From positions 2,893,700 to 2,957,699 of the forward strand of contig NZ_HG322951.1 of NCBI RefSeq assembly GCF_000455325.1: a stretch of 64,000 nucleotides of DNA, given 5' to 3'. Below the pieces are notes generated by a model. The model had not been told where the DNA came from. It searched no databases and saw only the letters and a program-made list of their open reading frames with translations. Each line of letters starts with the position of its first letter. The first letter of the stretch is position 1. A program made the position numbers and the translations under genes. Below, piece by piece: positions 21,537-30,282 of the stretch. This stretch comes from Mycolicibacterium septicum DSM 44393 (GTDB lineage: Bacteria; Actinomycetota; Actinomycetes; Mycobacteriales; Mycobacteriaceae).

Positions 21537-23090
21537 GTGTTTGAGAGCTTGTCTGACCGGTTGACCGGAGCCCTGCAGGGCCTACGCGGCAAGGGGCGGT
21601 TGACCGACGCCGATATCGACGCCACGGCGCGCGAGATCCGGTTGGCCCTGCTGGAGGCCGACGTCTCGCTGCCGGTGGTGCGTTCCTTTGTCACGCGCAT
21701 CAAGGATCGTGCCAAGGGCGCCGAGGTGTCGGCCGCGCTGAACCCCGCGCAGCAGGTGGTCAAGATCGTCAACGAGGAGCTGATCGGCATCCTCGGCGGC
21801 GAGACCCGTCAGCTGGCGTTCGCCAAGAACCCGCCGACGGTGATCATGCTGGCCGGCCTGCAAGGTGCCGGTAAGACCACCCTGGCCGGCAAGCTGGCGA
21901 AATGGCTTAAGGGACTGGGCCATACCCCGCTGCTCGTGGCGTGTGACCTGCAGCGGCCCGGCGCGGTCAACCAGCTGCAGATCGTCGGAGAGCGCGCCGG
22001 TGTGGGTGTCTTCGCCCCGCACCCGGGCACCTCGCCGGATGGCCTGGAGATCGGCGGCCACGGCGATCCCGTGGCGGTCGCGTCGGCCGGTATGGCCGAG
22101 GCCCGGGCCAAGCACTACGACGTCGTCATCGTCGACACCGCCGGCCGGCTGGGTATCGACGACGAGCTGATGGGTCAGGCCGCGGCCATCCGCGATGCCG
22201 TGAAACCCGACGAGACGCTGTTCGTCCTCGACGCCATGATCGGTCAGGACGCCGTCGCCACCGCCGAGGCGTTCCGCGAGGGCGTCGGCTTCACCGGTGT
22301 CGTGCTGACCAAGCTCGACGGCGACGCGCGTGGTGGCGCGGCCCTGTCGGTCCGCGAGATCACGGGTGTGCCGATCCTGTTCGCGTCCGCGGGAGAGAAG
22401 CTCGAAGACTTCGACGTCTTCCACCCCGACCGGATGGCCAGCCGCATCCTGGGCATGGGCGATGTGCTCACCCTCATCGAGCAGGCCGAGCAGGTCTTCG
22501 ATCAGCAGAAGGCCGAGGAGGCCGCCGCCAAGATCGGCTCCGGCGAGCTGACGCTGGAGGACTTCCTCGAGCAGATGCTGGCCATCCGCAAGATGGGCCC
22601 GATCGGCAACCTGCTGGGCATGCTGCCCGGGGCCGGCCAGATGAAGGATGCGCTGGCCGCGGTCGACGACAAGCAGCTGGACCGCGTGCAGGCCATCATC
22701 CGCGGCATGACCCCGGCCGAGCGGGCCGACCCCAAGATCATCAACGCCTCGCGCCGGCTCCGTATCGCCAACGGCTCCGGTGTCGAGGTGTCCGAGGTCA
22801 ACCAGCTCGTCGACCGGTTCTTCGACGCCCGCAAGATGATGTCGTCGATGGCCGGCCAGATGGGCATGCCGTTCGGGCGCAAGAACTCTCCGCGCAAGGC
22901 CGCCAAGGGCAAGAACAAGCAGGCCGGCAAGAAGAAGGGCCGCGGTCCGACCCCGCCGAAGAACCCGTTCGGCGCCGGGATGCCTGCCGGCTTCCCGGAC
23001 CTGTCGAACATGCCCAAGGGCCTGGACGAGTTGCCGCCCGGCCTGGCCGATTTCGACCTGTCGAAGCTGAAGTTCCCCGGCCAGAAGTAG
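21537..23090 (+). CDS. ffh: Signal recognition particle protein Ffh
   Basis: This SRP54 homologue binds 4.5S RNA and nascent signal sequences and partners with FtsY encoded nearby. Its 517 residues comprise the N domain and the G domain with GLQGAGKTTLAGKLA (G1), DTAGRLGIDDELM (G3) and TKLDGDARGG. The Met-rich M domain contains IGNLLGMLPG and the RNA-binding SRRLRIANGSG helix, followed by a Lys-rich tail. The length is typical. The GTG start is supported by the leaderless box. Confidence 0.97.
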   Translation: MFESLSDRLTGALQGLRGKGRLTDADIDATAREIRLALLEADVSLPVVRSFVTRIKDRAKGAEVSAALNPAQQVVKIVNEELIGILGGETRQLAFAKNPPTVIMLAGLQGAGKTTLAGKLAKWLKGLGHTPLLVACDLQRPGAVNQLQIVGERAGVGVFAPHPGTSPDGLEIGGHGDPVAVASAGMAEARAKHYDVVIVDTAGRLGIDDELMGQAAAIRDAVKPDETLFVLDAMIGQDAVATAEAFREGVGFTGVVLTKLDGDARGGAALSVREITGVPILFASAGEKLEDFDVFHPDRMASRILGMGDVLTLIEQAEQVFDQQKAEEAAAKIGSGELTLEDFLEQMLAIRKMGPIGNLLGMLPGAGQMKDALAAVDDKQLDRVQAIIRGMTPAERADPKIINASRRLRIANGSGVEVSEVNQLVDRFFDARKMMSSMAGQMGMPFGRKNSPRKAAKGKNKQAGKKKGRGPTPPKNPFGAGMPAGFPDLSNMPKGLDELPPGLADFDLSKLKFPGQK

Positions 23091-23094
23091 CGCT

Positions 23095-24153
23095 GTGCTC
23101 CACGTCCGGGGACGCGGCCTGCCCGACGGTGAACCCGTCGAGTGGTGGGTGGACCGGGGCGTGTTGTCAGCGGAGCCGATTGCCAACGCCGACACTGTTT
23201 TCGACGGTGGCTGGATCATCCCCGGCCTGGTCGACGCACACTGTCATGTGGGGTTGGGGCCCGGTGGCGCGGTGTCACTGGACGAGTCGGTGGCACAGGC
23301 CGAGACCGAGCGCGATGCCGGCGCACTGTTGTTGCGGGATGCCGGTTCACCGGTGGACACCCGGAGCTTCGACGAGCGCGACGACCTGCCGCGCATCGTC
23401 CGGGCCGGCCGGCATATCGCCCGGCCCAAGCGTTATGGGCACGGAATCGCCTTCGATGTCGAGGACGAGTCGCAGCTGCCCGACGCGGTGGCCCAGCAGG
23501 CCCGCTGGGGCGACGGCTGGGTGAAGCTGGTCGGCGACTGGATCGACCGGGGGATCGGCGACCTGGCCCCGCTGTGGTCCGATGAGATCCTCAAGGCCGC
23601 GATCGACGCGGCCCACGCCGAGGGCGCCCGGGTCACCGCGCACGTGTTCGGCGAGGATGCCCTGCCCGGGCTCATCAAGGCCGGCATCGACTGCATCGAG
23701 CACGGCACGGGCATCACCGACGACACCCTCGAATTGATGCTCGAACACGGCACCGCACTGGTGCCGACCTTGATCAACATCGAGAACTTTCCCGGTATCG
23801 CCGACAGCGCCGGCAAGTACCCGGCGTACGCCAAGCACATGCGCGATCTCTACGCGTCCTGCCGGGGCCGGGTCGGCGCGGCCCACGAGGCGGGCGTGCC
23901 GATCTTCGCGGGCACCGATGCCGGCGGCATGATCGCCCACGGCCGCATCGCCGACGAGATCGAGGCACTCAAAGGCATCGGGATGAGCCCCACCGCCGCG
24001 TTGGGGGCGGCCAGCTGGGACGCCCGGACCTGGCTCGGCCGGCCCGCGCTGGAGCACGGGGCGTCAGCGGACCTGGTCTGCTACACCGAGGATCCGCGTC
24101 ACGGCGGGGTCAGCCACCCGGATCTGGTGATCCTGCGCGGCCGGGTGTACTGA
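23095..24153 (+). CDS. Metal-dependent amidohydrolase
   Basis: This 352-residue member of the amidohydrolase superfamily has the metal-binding HxH in GLVDAHCHVGLG (about 43-54). Further ligands lie in VTAHVFGEDA and CIEHGTGI, and a late catalytic Asp in FAGTDAGG. Family members cleave C-N bonds in cyclic or acylated substrates; the substrate here cannot be told. It corresponds to Rv2915c, which also follows ffh. The GTG start lies four bases after the ffh stop, so it is probably cotranscribed. Confidence 0.87.
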   Translation: MLHVRGRGLPDGEPVEWWVDRGVLSAEPIANADTVFDGGWIIPGLVDAHCHVGLGPGGAVSLDESVAQAETERDAGALLLRDAGSPVDTRSFDERDDLPRIVRAGRHIARPKRYGHGIAFDVEDESQLPDAVAQQARWGDGWVKLVGDWIDRGIGDLAPLWSDEILKAAIDAAHAEGARVTAHVFGEDALPGLIKAGIDCIEHGTGITDDTLELMLEHGTALVPTLINIENFPGIADSAGKYPAYAKHMRDLYASCRGRVGAAHEAGVPIFAGTDAGGMIAHGRIADEIEALKGIGMSPTAALGAASWDARTWLGRPALEHGASADLVCYTEDPRHGGVSHPDLVILRGRVY

Positions 24154-24160
24154 TCATTCG

Positions 24161-24220
24161 GCGAGCAGACACGTAGGTACCCGAAATTCCGCGTTCTCGG
24201 GTACCTACGCGTCTGCTCGC
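24161..24220. terminator. Long hairpin between convergent amidohydrolase and flavoprotein genes
   Basis: 24-base arms (24161-24184 and 24197-24220), beginning GCGAGCAGAC, pair with one mismatch around a 12-base loop. It is probably a bidirectional terminator. Confidence 0.75.
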
Positions 24221-24230
24221 GGAGTAGGGC

Positions 24231-25781
24231 TCAGTAGACGTCCCGCAGGTAGCGGTGGGTCTTGATCAGGTCGTTGACGTAGGCGTGTGCGGCACCGGCG
24301 TCCATGCCGCCGCTCTCGGCGACGATCTTGTGCAGGGCGGCGTCGACGTCCTTGGCCATGTGGTCGGCGTCGCCGCACACATAGAGATGGGCACCGTCTT
24401 GCAACCAGGCGAACAGCTCTGCTGAATTCTCCCGCATACGTTGCTGCACATACACTTTGGTGTCCTGGTCACGGGAGAACGCCACATCGAGCCGGGTCAG
24501 CGCGCCGGACTCGACGAATCCCGTGAGCTCCTCGCCGTAGAGGAAGTCGGTGGCCCGGCGCCGGTCCCCGAAGAACAACCAGGACCGGCCCGACGCGCCG
24601 GCGGCCTGTCGTTCCTGCAGGAAGGCGCGAAACGGTGCGATGCCGGTGCCCGGCCCGATCATGATGATCGGCACCTCGGCGGCCGGCAGCCGGAAATGAT
24701 GGTTGGGGCGCAGGTGAATCCGAACGGCCTGGGTGCGCTCCGCGAGGTAGGTCGAGGCCACGCCGCCGTGTTGACGGTCGGCGGCGGGGTAGCGCACCGT
24801 GGCCACGGTCAGGTGCACGTGATCGGGGTGCACCAGGGGGCTTGAGGCAATCGAGTAGTCGCGGAACTGCAACGGGCGCAACGTATCGACGACCTCATCG
24901 ACGGTGAGGTCGGCGCGCTTGATGAGGTCGAGAACGTCCTCGCCGTAGGCGGCGGGACCCGCCACCTCCTGCAGTGCGCGCGACGGTGTCCGGATCTCGA
25001 GCTGCTCGGCGAGCAGGGTGCCCAGGGTCTCATCGGTTCCGGCGACGCGGTGCTCTGGGCCCACCTTGAGTTCGGCCAGGATCGCCGCGACCAGTTCAGG
25101 ATCGTTGAGCGGGTGGACCGCCAGCGAATCGCCTGCCTGGTAGGCGATCCCGGAACCGGCGAGCTCGAGCTCGTAGTGGCGGACCTCCTTGTCGGATTCC
25201 GCCGAGGTGAGCAGTCGATTGACCCTCAGGGGTGCTTCGAAGGGGTGGTTGCGTTCCTGACTGCGTTGCGGGGGATCGGCCGGGGGGCTTTCGACGACGG
25301 TGACAGCACCGGTCGAGGGCGCGCTCTGGGTGGCTGTGAGCTGCTTGACGAGGTCAGTGGTCCAGGCGGCGGCGGGTTGTTCGTAGTAACCGTCGACGTC
25401 GACCCGGTCGGTCAGCCGGGTTGCGCCGAGTTCTTCCAACCGTGCGTCGAGGAGTATCCCTGCGTTGCAGAACAATTCGTAGGAGGTGTCTCCGAGGGCG
25501 AGCACTGCGAAACTCATGTGCTCCAGCCGCTCGGTCGAGGCACTGATCGCCTCCCAGAACAACGTGGCGGTGTCAGGGAACTCGCCGTCGCCGAAGGTTG
25601 ACGTCACCACGATGAAATGCGTTGTGGTAGTGAGATGGTCGAGTTCCACCTGATTGAGTTCGACGGCCTCGGCGGGAATTCCGGCGGCAGTGGCGGCTTC
25701 GGCGAACGACATGGCGGCGTCTTCGGCGTTGCCCATGTCGGTGCCATAGGCGACCACCAACGAGAACTCACGTTCGGACAA
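24231..25781 (-). CDS. Diflavin reductase (sulfite/nitrate reductase flavoprotein alpha-subunit type)
   Basis: The 516-residue protein comprises an FMN-binding flavodoxin domain (about 1-145), a connecting/FAD domain with RDYSIASSP, and an NADPH domain with GPGTGIAPFRAFLQER. The C-terminus YLRDVY is typical of CysJ-like reductases. It would pass electrons from NADPH to a partner enzyme. No sulfite or nitrate reductase haem or molybdenum subunit is adjacent, so its partner is unknown. TTG 25781 is preferred because GAGGGGAG sits five bases upstream; ATG 25796 would add five residues. M. tuberculosis has other genes at this position. Confidence 0.87.
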   Translation of the reverse strand: MSEREFSLVVAYGTDMGNAEDAAMSFAEAATAAGIPAEAVELNQVELDHLTTTTHFIVVTSTFGDGEFPDTATLFWEAISASTERLEHMSFAVLALGDTSYELFCNAGILLDARLEELGATRLTDRVDVDGYYEQPAAAWTTDLVKQLTATQSAPSTGAVTVVESPPADPPQRSQERNHPFEAPLRVNRLLTSAESDKEVRHYELELAGSGIAYQAGDSLAVHPLNDPELVAAILAELKVGPEHRVAGTDETLGTLLAEQLEIRTPSRALQEVAGPAAYGEDVLDLIKRADLTVDEVVDTLRPLQFRDYSIASSPLVHPDHVHLTVATVRYPAADRQHGGVASTYLAERTQAVRIHLRPNHHFRLPAAEVPIIMIGPGTGIAPFRAFLQERQAAGASGRSWLFFGDRRRATDFLYGEELTGFVESGALTRLDVAFSRDQDTKVYVQQRMRENSAELFAWLQDGAHLYVCGDADHMAKDVDAALHKIVAESGGMDAGAAHAYVNDLIKTHRYLRDVY

Positions 25782-25817
25782 ATCGGCTCCCCTCATCGCG
25801 CGCGGGCACACCACGCG

Positions 25818-25835
25818 AATTTAGGGTGACCTTAG
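25818..25835 (-). promoter_or_regulatory. Promoter with overlapping partial palindrome for the flavoprotein gene
   Basis: On the coding strand TAAATT (25823-25818) is a good -10. Just upstream and touching it is the imperfect palindrome CTAAGGTCACCCTAA (25835-25821), which pairs at five of seven positions. A repressor site is plausible. It matches the IdeR consensus poorly (10/19). Confidence 0.35.
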
Positions 25836-25879
25836 TTTGTTGCGAGTCCCGGTGGGGCGCTACCTCTTACCCCTCGGCG

Positions 25880-26707
25880 TCAGTGCGAGAAGCCGTAGTC
25901 GAACAAGTCGATCGCCTGACCGTACAGATCCCCGGTGCCGTACATCTGCACGACGATCAGGCGGCGGTTACCGCGTTGGGCAGCACCCACGTACGTCTTG
26001 CGGGCCAGATCGGTGTATCCGGTCTTGCCGGCGATGTCACCGGGGTAGCGCTGCAGCAGCTCGTTCTGGTTGGTCAGGGTCTTGCCCGGGAACTGGGCCG
26101 ACGGTTGCCCCATGATCTGGGCGATCAGCGGGTATTTCAGCGCCGCCCGCAGGATCACCGCGAGGTCGTGCGGGGTGGTGACGGTTTCCCAGCCAGGGCC
26201 GTCGAGGCCCGATGGTGAGCCGGCCCGGGTGTTGCGGGCTCCGACGCTCGCCGCCTTGCGCGTCATCGCCGCCACGGTGGCGGGCCGCCCACCGAGCATG
26301 TCGGCGAGCATGTTCGCCGCATCGTTGCCCGACACCATCAGCAGTGCTTCGAGCAGCTGGCGGGTGGTGTAGGGCTGCCCTGGCTTGAGCCCCACGCACG
26401 AGCATTCGACCTTGGTGTGCGACTCGTTGGCCCGGGCGAAATTGTCGGGCCGAAGGTGGTCGAGCACGACCATCGCCAACAGCGGCTTGATGGTGCTGGC
26501 CGGGGCGTATGAGCCGTTGGGATCCTTGGACGCCAGCACCTGGCCGGTGTCCATGTCGGCGACCAGCCAGGCCTTGGCCGGCCCGTCGGGAATCTGGGCG
26601 CCCGCCGGCTGAACACCGGGCTGCGCAGCGACCGGCGGGGACCCGATGGCCGCGGCGGTCATTGCCGTGCCGAGGGCGAGCGCGAGCGCCCCGAACAGTC
26701 TTCGCAC
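25880..26707 (-). CDS. dacB2: D-alanyl-D-alanine carboxypeptidase (DacB2-like)
   Basis: This penicillin-binding serine peptidase trims the terminal D-Ala of peptidoglycan stem peptides. The 275-residue protein has an N-terminal signal sequence (about 1-28) and the three family motifs: STIK (Ser71, Lys74), SGN (126-128) and KTG (228-230). It is short, with no C-terminal membrane anchor domain. It starts at GTG 26707 with a leaderless box. It is orthologous by order to Rv2911. A second paralogue lies immediately upstream on the same strand. Confidence 0.92.
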   Translation of the reverse strand: MRRLFGALALALGTAMTAAAIGSPPVAAQPGVQPAGAQIPDGPAKAWLVADMDTGQVLASKDPNGSYAPASTIKPLLAMVVLDHLRPDNFARANESHTKVECSCVGLKPGQPYTTRQLLEALLMVSGNDAANMLADMLGGRPATVAAMTRKAASVGARNTRAGSPSGLDGPGWETVTTPHDLAVILRAALKYPLIAQIMGQPSAQFPGKTLTNQNELLQRYPGDIAGKTGYTDLARKTYVGAAQRGNRRLIVVQMYGTGDLYGQAIDLFDYGFSH

Positions 26708-26715
26708 GAGCGCCG

Positions 26716-26721
26716 ACGCTA
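26716..26721 (-). promoter_or_regulatory. Putative leaderless -10 box of dacB2
   Basis: On the coding strand TAGCGT stands eight bases before GTG 26707. The gene therefore has its own promoter despite the tandem paralogue behind it. Confidence 0.45.
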
Positions 26722-26785
26722 CGGAGCTTCGGACTCGATCAGCGCGCGGTCAGGTTTCCTTCAGATATCGACTGAACCGCGCAGC

Positions 26786-27688
26786 CTAGAGCGACCCGAT
26801 GCTGGAGGACCGATCCTGGGCGAAACCCCAGTCCAGAAGGGTGGCGGCCTGGTCCCAGTAGGTCGGGCCACCCTCCTTGATCAGCCCGTACATCATCGTG
26901 ACCACCAGTCGGCGGCCGTCACGCTGTGCGGCGCCGACGAACGTCTTGCGAGCGATGTCGGTGAACCCCGTCTTGCCACCGATCGCACCGGGGTAGCGAT
27001 GCAGCAGCTCGTCCTGGTTGACCAGCACCCGGTTGCCGTTCTTGCCGGGGAATGTGGTCGATGGCATCGCGGTGATCTGTGCGAAGACCGGGTTGGCCAT
27101 CGCTCCGCGGAAGATCGTCGCCATGTCGTGCGGTGTGGACCAGAAGGGCATGCCGGGCCCGTCCAATCCGGACGGCGTCGCGACGTTGGTGCTGTTCGCC
27201 CCGAGCGCGGCCGCCTTGGCGTTCATCTTGGCCACGGCCGCTTCGGGGCCGCCGACCATGCGGGCCAGGGTGTTGGCGGCGTCATTGCCGGATGCCAGTA
27301 GGGCCGCCTCCAGCAGTTGGCGCGCGGTGTAGGTCTGCCCGGGTGCGACGCCGGCGCAGTTGCACTCGACCTTCGTGTCGGCGTCGTCGGCCACGATCGT
27401 GGTGTCCAGCGGTACCTCGTCGAGCACCACCTGGGCCAGCAGGGTCTTGATCGTGCTCGCGGGTGCGTAGTGGGTGTTCTCGTTACGGGCGGCCAGCACC
27501 TGGCCGGTGTCGAGGTCGGCGACCACCCAGCCTTGCGCGGGACCGTCCGGGATCGGCGCGGATCCGACCTGCTGCACTTCGAGATCGGCTCTGGCCACCG
27601 GCAGTGCCCCGGGGCCCGATGAGAGCGGGATCAGCGCGACGGCAACCGCGGCTGTCGCTGCAACAGAGAACCTGACGAACCTCCCCAT
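26786..27688 (-). CDS. D-alanyl-D-alanine carboxypeptidase, second tandem copy
   Basis: The 300-residue paralogue of the downstream gene has a signal peptide (about 1-34), STIK (Ser78, Lys81), SGN (133-135) and KTG (239-241). Both copies share a CxC motif (VECSC / VECNC) before the SGN motif, probably a disulfide in the exported protein. The role is peptidoglycan D,D-carboxypeptidation. M. tuberculosis has one such gene here; fast growers can have two. ATG 27688 follows a leaderless box. Confidence 0.91.
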   Translation of the reverse strand: MGRFVRFSVAATAAVAVALIPLSSGPGALPVARADLEVQQVGSAPIPDGPAQGWVVADLDTGQVLAARNENTHYAPASTIKTLLAQVVLDEVPLDTTIVADDADTKVECNCAGVAPGQTYTARQLLEAALLASGNDAANTLARMVGGPEAAVAKMNAKAAALGANSTNVATPSGLDGPGMPFWSTPHDMATIFRGAMANPVFAQITAMPSTTFPGKNGNRVLVNQDELLHRYPGAIGGKTGFTDIARKTFVGAAQRDGRRLVVTMMYGLIKEGGPTYWDQAATLLDWGFAQDRSSSIGSL

Positions 27689-27696
27689 GGCGGGTC

Positions 27697-27702
27697 AGCC
27701 TA
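27697..27702 (-). promoter_or_regulatory. Putative leaderless -10 box of the upstream carboxypeptidase
   Basis: On the coding strand TAGGCT ends eight bases before ATG 27688. It lies within the 32 bases separating this gene from the divergent SnoaL-like gene, so the two promoters overlap. Confidence 0.5.
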
Positions 27703-27720
27703 ATCGTGTTGAATCGAGAC

Positions 27721-28140
27721 ATGTTGAGCCTGGCCGAGATTTCGGATCGTCTGGAGATCCAGCAGTTGTTGATCGACTACTCCACGGCGATAGACCGTCG
27801 ACTGTTCGATGACCTGGATGCGGTGTTCACCTCTGACGCCTACATCGACTACCGGGCGATGGGCGGTATCGACGGCCAGTATCCGGAGGTCAAGGCCTGG
27901 TTGGCCGAGGTGCTGCCGAACTTCCCGGCCTACGCGCACATGCTCGGCAATTTCGATGTCCACATCGATGGCGACAAGGCCACCTCCCGCACCATCTGCT
28001 TCAACCCGATGGTGCTGCCGGGGTTGGAGCAACAGGTGTTGTTCTGCGGGCTCTGGTACGAGGACGAGTTCGTCCGGACTGCCGACGGCTGGCGGATGAG
28101 CCGCCGGGTCGAGACCAAGTGTTTCGACAAGGTCGTCTGA
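27721..28140 (+). CDS. SnoaL-like / NTF2-fold small protein
   Basis: The 139-residue cone-fold protein of the SnoaL_4/NTF2-like group has IQQLLIDYSTAIDRRLFDDLDAVF-type opening features, an acidic centre and a WRMSRRV ending. Such proteins are isomerases, dehydratases or lack known activity. It corresponds to Rv2910c. ATG 27721 has TTGAAT six bases upstream; GTG 27706 is an alternative that adds five residues. It is divergent from the carboxypeptidase gene. The substrate is unknown. Confidence 0.8.
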   Translation: MLSLAEISDRLEIQQLLIDYSTAIDRRLFDDLDAVFTSDAYIDYRAMGGIDGQYPEVKAWLAEVLPNFPAYAHMLGNFDVHIDGDKATSRTICFNPMVLPGLEQQVLFCGLWYEDEFVRTADGWRMSRRVETKCFDKVV

Positions 28141-28161
28141 GTCGTCTGACTCCGCGCGATT

Positions 28162-28204
28162 TTGGCCGATACTGCCTGCTCTGGCACAATTGGCGGCTGT
28201 CTGC
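28162..28204 (+). promoter_or_regulatory. rpsP operon promoter and leader start
   Basis: TTGGCC (28162-28167), a 17-base spacer and CACAAT (28185-28190) fit a SigA-type promoter. TCTGGCACAATTG and the downstream TGTCTGC recur upstream of rplS (31410-31435), which suggests shared control of the split ribosomal operon. The leader to ATG 28320 is about 120 bases. Confidence 0.55.
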
Positions 28205-28319
28205 CGTGCGACTCGTTCAATGCGCTGCGCGGCGGTCATACACGTAAGGCAAAACCGGATCGGGCAATTCCGCCCGCATCGCTGAATTGCAGCGTGACAC
28301 AGAGGAGAAGTGCTTAACC

Positions 28320-28796
28320 ATGGCTGTCAAGATCAAGCTCACCCGGCTTGGCAAGATCCGCAACCCCCAGTACCGCATCGCCGTCGCCGACGCGCGCACC
28401 CGCCGCGAAGGCCGCTCCATCGAGGTCATCGGCCGCTACCACCCCAAGGAAGAGCCGAGCCTGATCGAGATCGATTCGGAGCGCGCGCAGTACTGGCTGG
28501 GCGTCGGCGCCCAGCCCACCGAGCCGGTGCTGGCCCTGCTGAAGATCACCGGTGACTGGCAGAAGTTCAAGGGCCTGCCGGGCGCCGAGGGCACGCTGAA
28601 GGTCAAGGAGCCCAAGCCGTCCAAGCTGGACCTGTTCAACGCGGCGCTGGCCGAGGCTGAGAGCGGCACTGGTGCCGCGGCCGTGACGCCCAAGAAGAAG
28701 AAGGCTCCCAAGAAGGACGAGGCTGCTGCCGAGACCGCCGAGGCCGAGGCGCCGGCTGCTGAGGCCGCTGCCGACGAAGCCGCAAGCGAGAGCTGA
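28320..28796 (+). CDS. rpsP: 30S ribosomal protein S16
   Basis: S16 is a 30S assembly protein. The 158-residue form has the conserved core ([20 protein letters not shown], about 1-90) plus an actinobacterial Lys/Ala/Glu-rich tail from about 120. ATG 28320 follows AGGAG with normal spacing. It is the first gene of rpsP-khpA-rimM-trmD. Confidence 0.97.
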   Translation: MAVKIKLTRLGKIRNPQYRIAVADARTRREGRSIEVIGRYHPKEEPSLIEIDSERAQYWLGVGAQPTEPVLALLKITGDWQKFKGLPGAEGTLKVKEPKPSKLDLFNAALAEAESGTGAAAVTPKKKKAPKKDEAAAETAEAEAPAAEAAADEAASES

Positions 28797-28804
28797 GCAT
28801 CGCA

Positions 28805-29047
28805 GTGAGTTCTGTCGTGGTCGACGCCGTCGAGCACCTGGTCCGCGGCATCGTGGACAATCCCGACGACGTACGCGTCGACATGGTCACCAGCCGCCGC
28901 GGGCGCACCGTCGAGGTGCACGTGCACCCCGATGACCTGGGCAAGGTCATCGGGCGCGGAGGCCGTACCGCCACTGCACTGCGGACCCTGGTCGCAGGCA
29001 TCGGTGGGCGCGGCATCCGCGTCGACGTGGTGGACACCGACCAGTAG
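28805..29047 (+). CDS. khpA: KH-domain RNA-binding protein KhpA
   Basis: The 80-residue single KH domain protein has the [14 protein letters not shown] loop (GxxG). KhpA-type proteins bind RNA globally and in Gram-positives partner with KhpB (Jag). The GTG start lies eight bases after the rpsP stop. It equals Rv2908c. Confidence 0.93.
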   Translation: MSSVVVDAVEHLVRGIVDNPDDVRVDMVTSRRGRTVEVHVHPDDLGKVIGRGGRTATALRTLVAGIGGRGIRVDVVDTDQ

Positions 29048-29057
29048 CGTCGGATCC

Positions 29058-29585
29058 ATGGACCTGGTTGTCGGGCGGGTTGTCAAAGCTCACGGCATTT
29101 CCGGTGAGGTCGTTGTCGAGGTCCGTACCGACGACCCAGACGCTCGGTTCACCCCTGGCGTGACCCTTCGGGGCCGCGCCAAGGGGGGTGCCGAGCGCAC
29201 TTTCTCAGTCGAGTCCGTGCGTGATCACGCGGGTCGGCTCCTGATCCGGTTGGCCGGTGTCGGCGACCGCAATGCGGCCGACGAATTGCGCGGCACGGTG
29301 TTCATCGTCGACACCGCCGACCTGCCCGCGATCGATGATCCCGACGAGTTCTATGACCATGAACTCGAAGGTCTGCGGGTCGTCACGGTTGACGGCACCG
29401 CGGTGGGGGCGGTCCGCGAGGTGCTGCACACCGCCGCCGGCGAACTGCTGTCGGTCAAGGCCGACGCGGATGGCCGCGAAGTACTGATCCCGTTCGTCAG
29501 CGCCATCGTCACCTCGGTGTCCCGGGACACCGGGACGGTCGTCATCGATCCTCCGGACGGTCTGCTGAACCTGGACCTGGTCTAG
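29058..29585 (+). CDS. rimM: Ribosome maturation factor RimM
   Basis: This 16S rRNA processing and 30S assembly factor binds S19. The 175-residue protein has an N-terminal RimM barrel ([18 protein letters not shown]) and a C-terminal PRC-barrel ([13 protein letters not shown] onward). The open frame is longer, but ATG 29058 (MDLVVGRVV) is the conserved start, eleven bases after the khpA stop. Confidence 0.95.
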   Translation: MDLVVGRVVKAHGISGEVVVEVRTDDPDARFTPGVTLRGRAKGGAERTFSVESVRDHAGRLLIRLAGVGDRNAADELRGTVFIVDTADLPAIDDPDEFYDHELEGLRVVTVDGTAVGAVREVLHTAAGELLSVKADADGREVLIPFVSAIVTSVSRDTGTVVIDPPDGLLNLDLV

Positions 29586-29598
29586 AAGGTGCGCAACT

Positions 29599-30282
29599 GT
29601 GCACATTGACGTCGTCACGATCTTCCCGGCCTACCTCGATCCCATCCGGCAGTCGCTGCCGGGCAAGGCGATCGACGCCGGAATCCTCTCCGTGGCCGTG
29701 CATGACCTGCGGGACTGGACCCGCGATGTGCACCGGTCGGTGGATGACTCCCCGTACGGCGGGGGACCCGGAATGGTCATGAAAGCGCCCGTATGGGGTG
29801 AGGCGCTCGACGAAATCTGTTCCGAGGAAACACTTCTGGTCGTACCGACCCCTGCGGGACGGCCGTTCACCCAGGCGGTGGCCGAACGCTGGAGTGCGGA
29901 GTCTCACCTGGTGTTCGCGTGTGGACGCTACGAGGGGATCGACCAGCGGGTGGCCGACGACGCGGCCCGCCGGATGCGGGTCGAAGAGGTTTCCATCGGC
30001 GACTACGTCCTCAACGGCGGCGAGTCCGCGGCGTTGGTCATGATCGAGGCGGTGGTCCGGTTGATGCCCGACGTGTTGGGTAATCCGGCGTCGCACCAAC
30101 AGGATTCGCATTCCGACGGTCTGCTTGAGGGGCCGAGCTACACCCGGCCGCAGAGCTGGCGGGGGTTGGATGTGCCCGATGTGCTGCGGTCGGGGGACCA
30201 CGCCAAGATCGAAGCGTGGCGCCACGAGCAGTCGCTGCAGCGCACGCGCGAGCGCCGACCGGACCTGCTCGACGAGTCCTAG
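29599..30282 (+). CDS. trmD: tRNA (guanine(37)-N1)-methyltransferase
   Basis: TrmD methylates G37 of tRNAs and prevents frameshifting. The 227-residue SPOUT protein has [14 protein letters not shown] at the start and [13 protein letters not shown]. The trefoil-knot SAM-binding motifs are [12 protein letters not shown] and [15 protein letters not shown]. It starts at GTG 29599. Its 3' end overlaps the convergent lppW end by four bases. rplS, usually next, is split off behind lppW. Confidence 0.96.
   Translation: MHIDVVTIFPAYLDPIRQSLPGKAIDAGILSVAVHDLRDWTRDVHRSVDDSPYGGGPGMVMKAPVWGEALDEICSEETLLVVPTPAGRPFTQAVAERWSAESHLVFACGRYEGIDQRVADDAARRMRVEEVSIGDYVLNGGESAALVMIEAVVRLMPDVLGNPASHQQDSHSDGLLEGPSYTRPQSWRGLDVPDVLRSGDHAKIEAWRHEQSLQRTRERRPDLLDES

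Noticed and set aside
21582..23219. 545-codon minus-strand frame opposite ffh
   Set aside because: It mirrors third-position GC of ffh and shows low-complexity Leu/Gly/Arg/His composition.
25821..25835. IdeR box upstream of the diflavin reductase
   Set aside because: Only about 10 of 19 positions match the consensus and the half-site spacing is wrong. It is kept as an unassigned palindrome.
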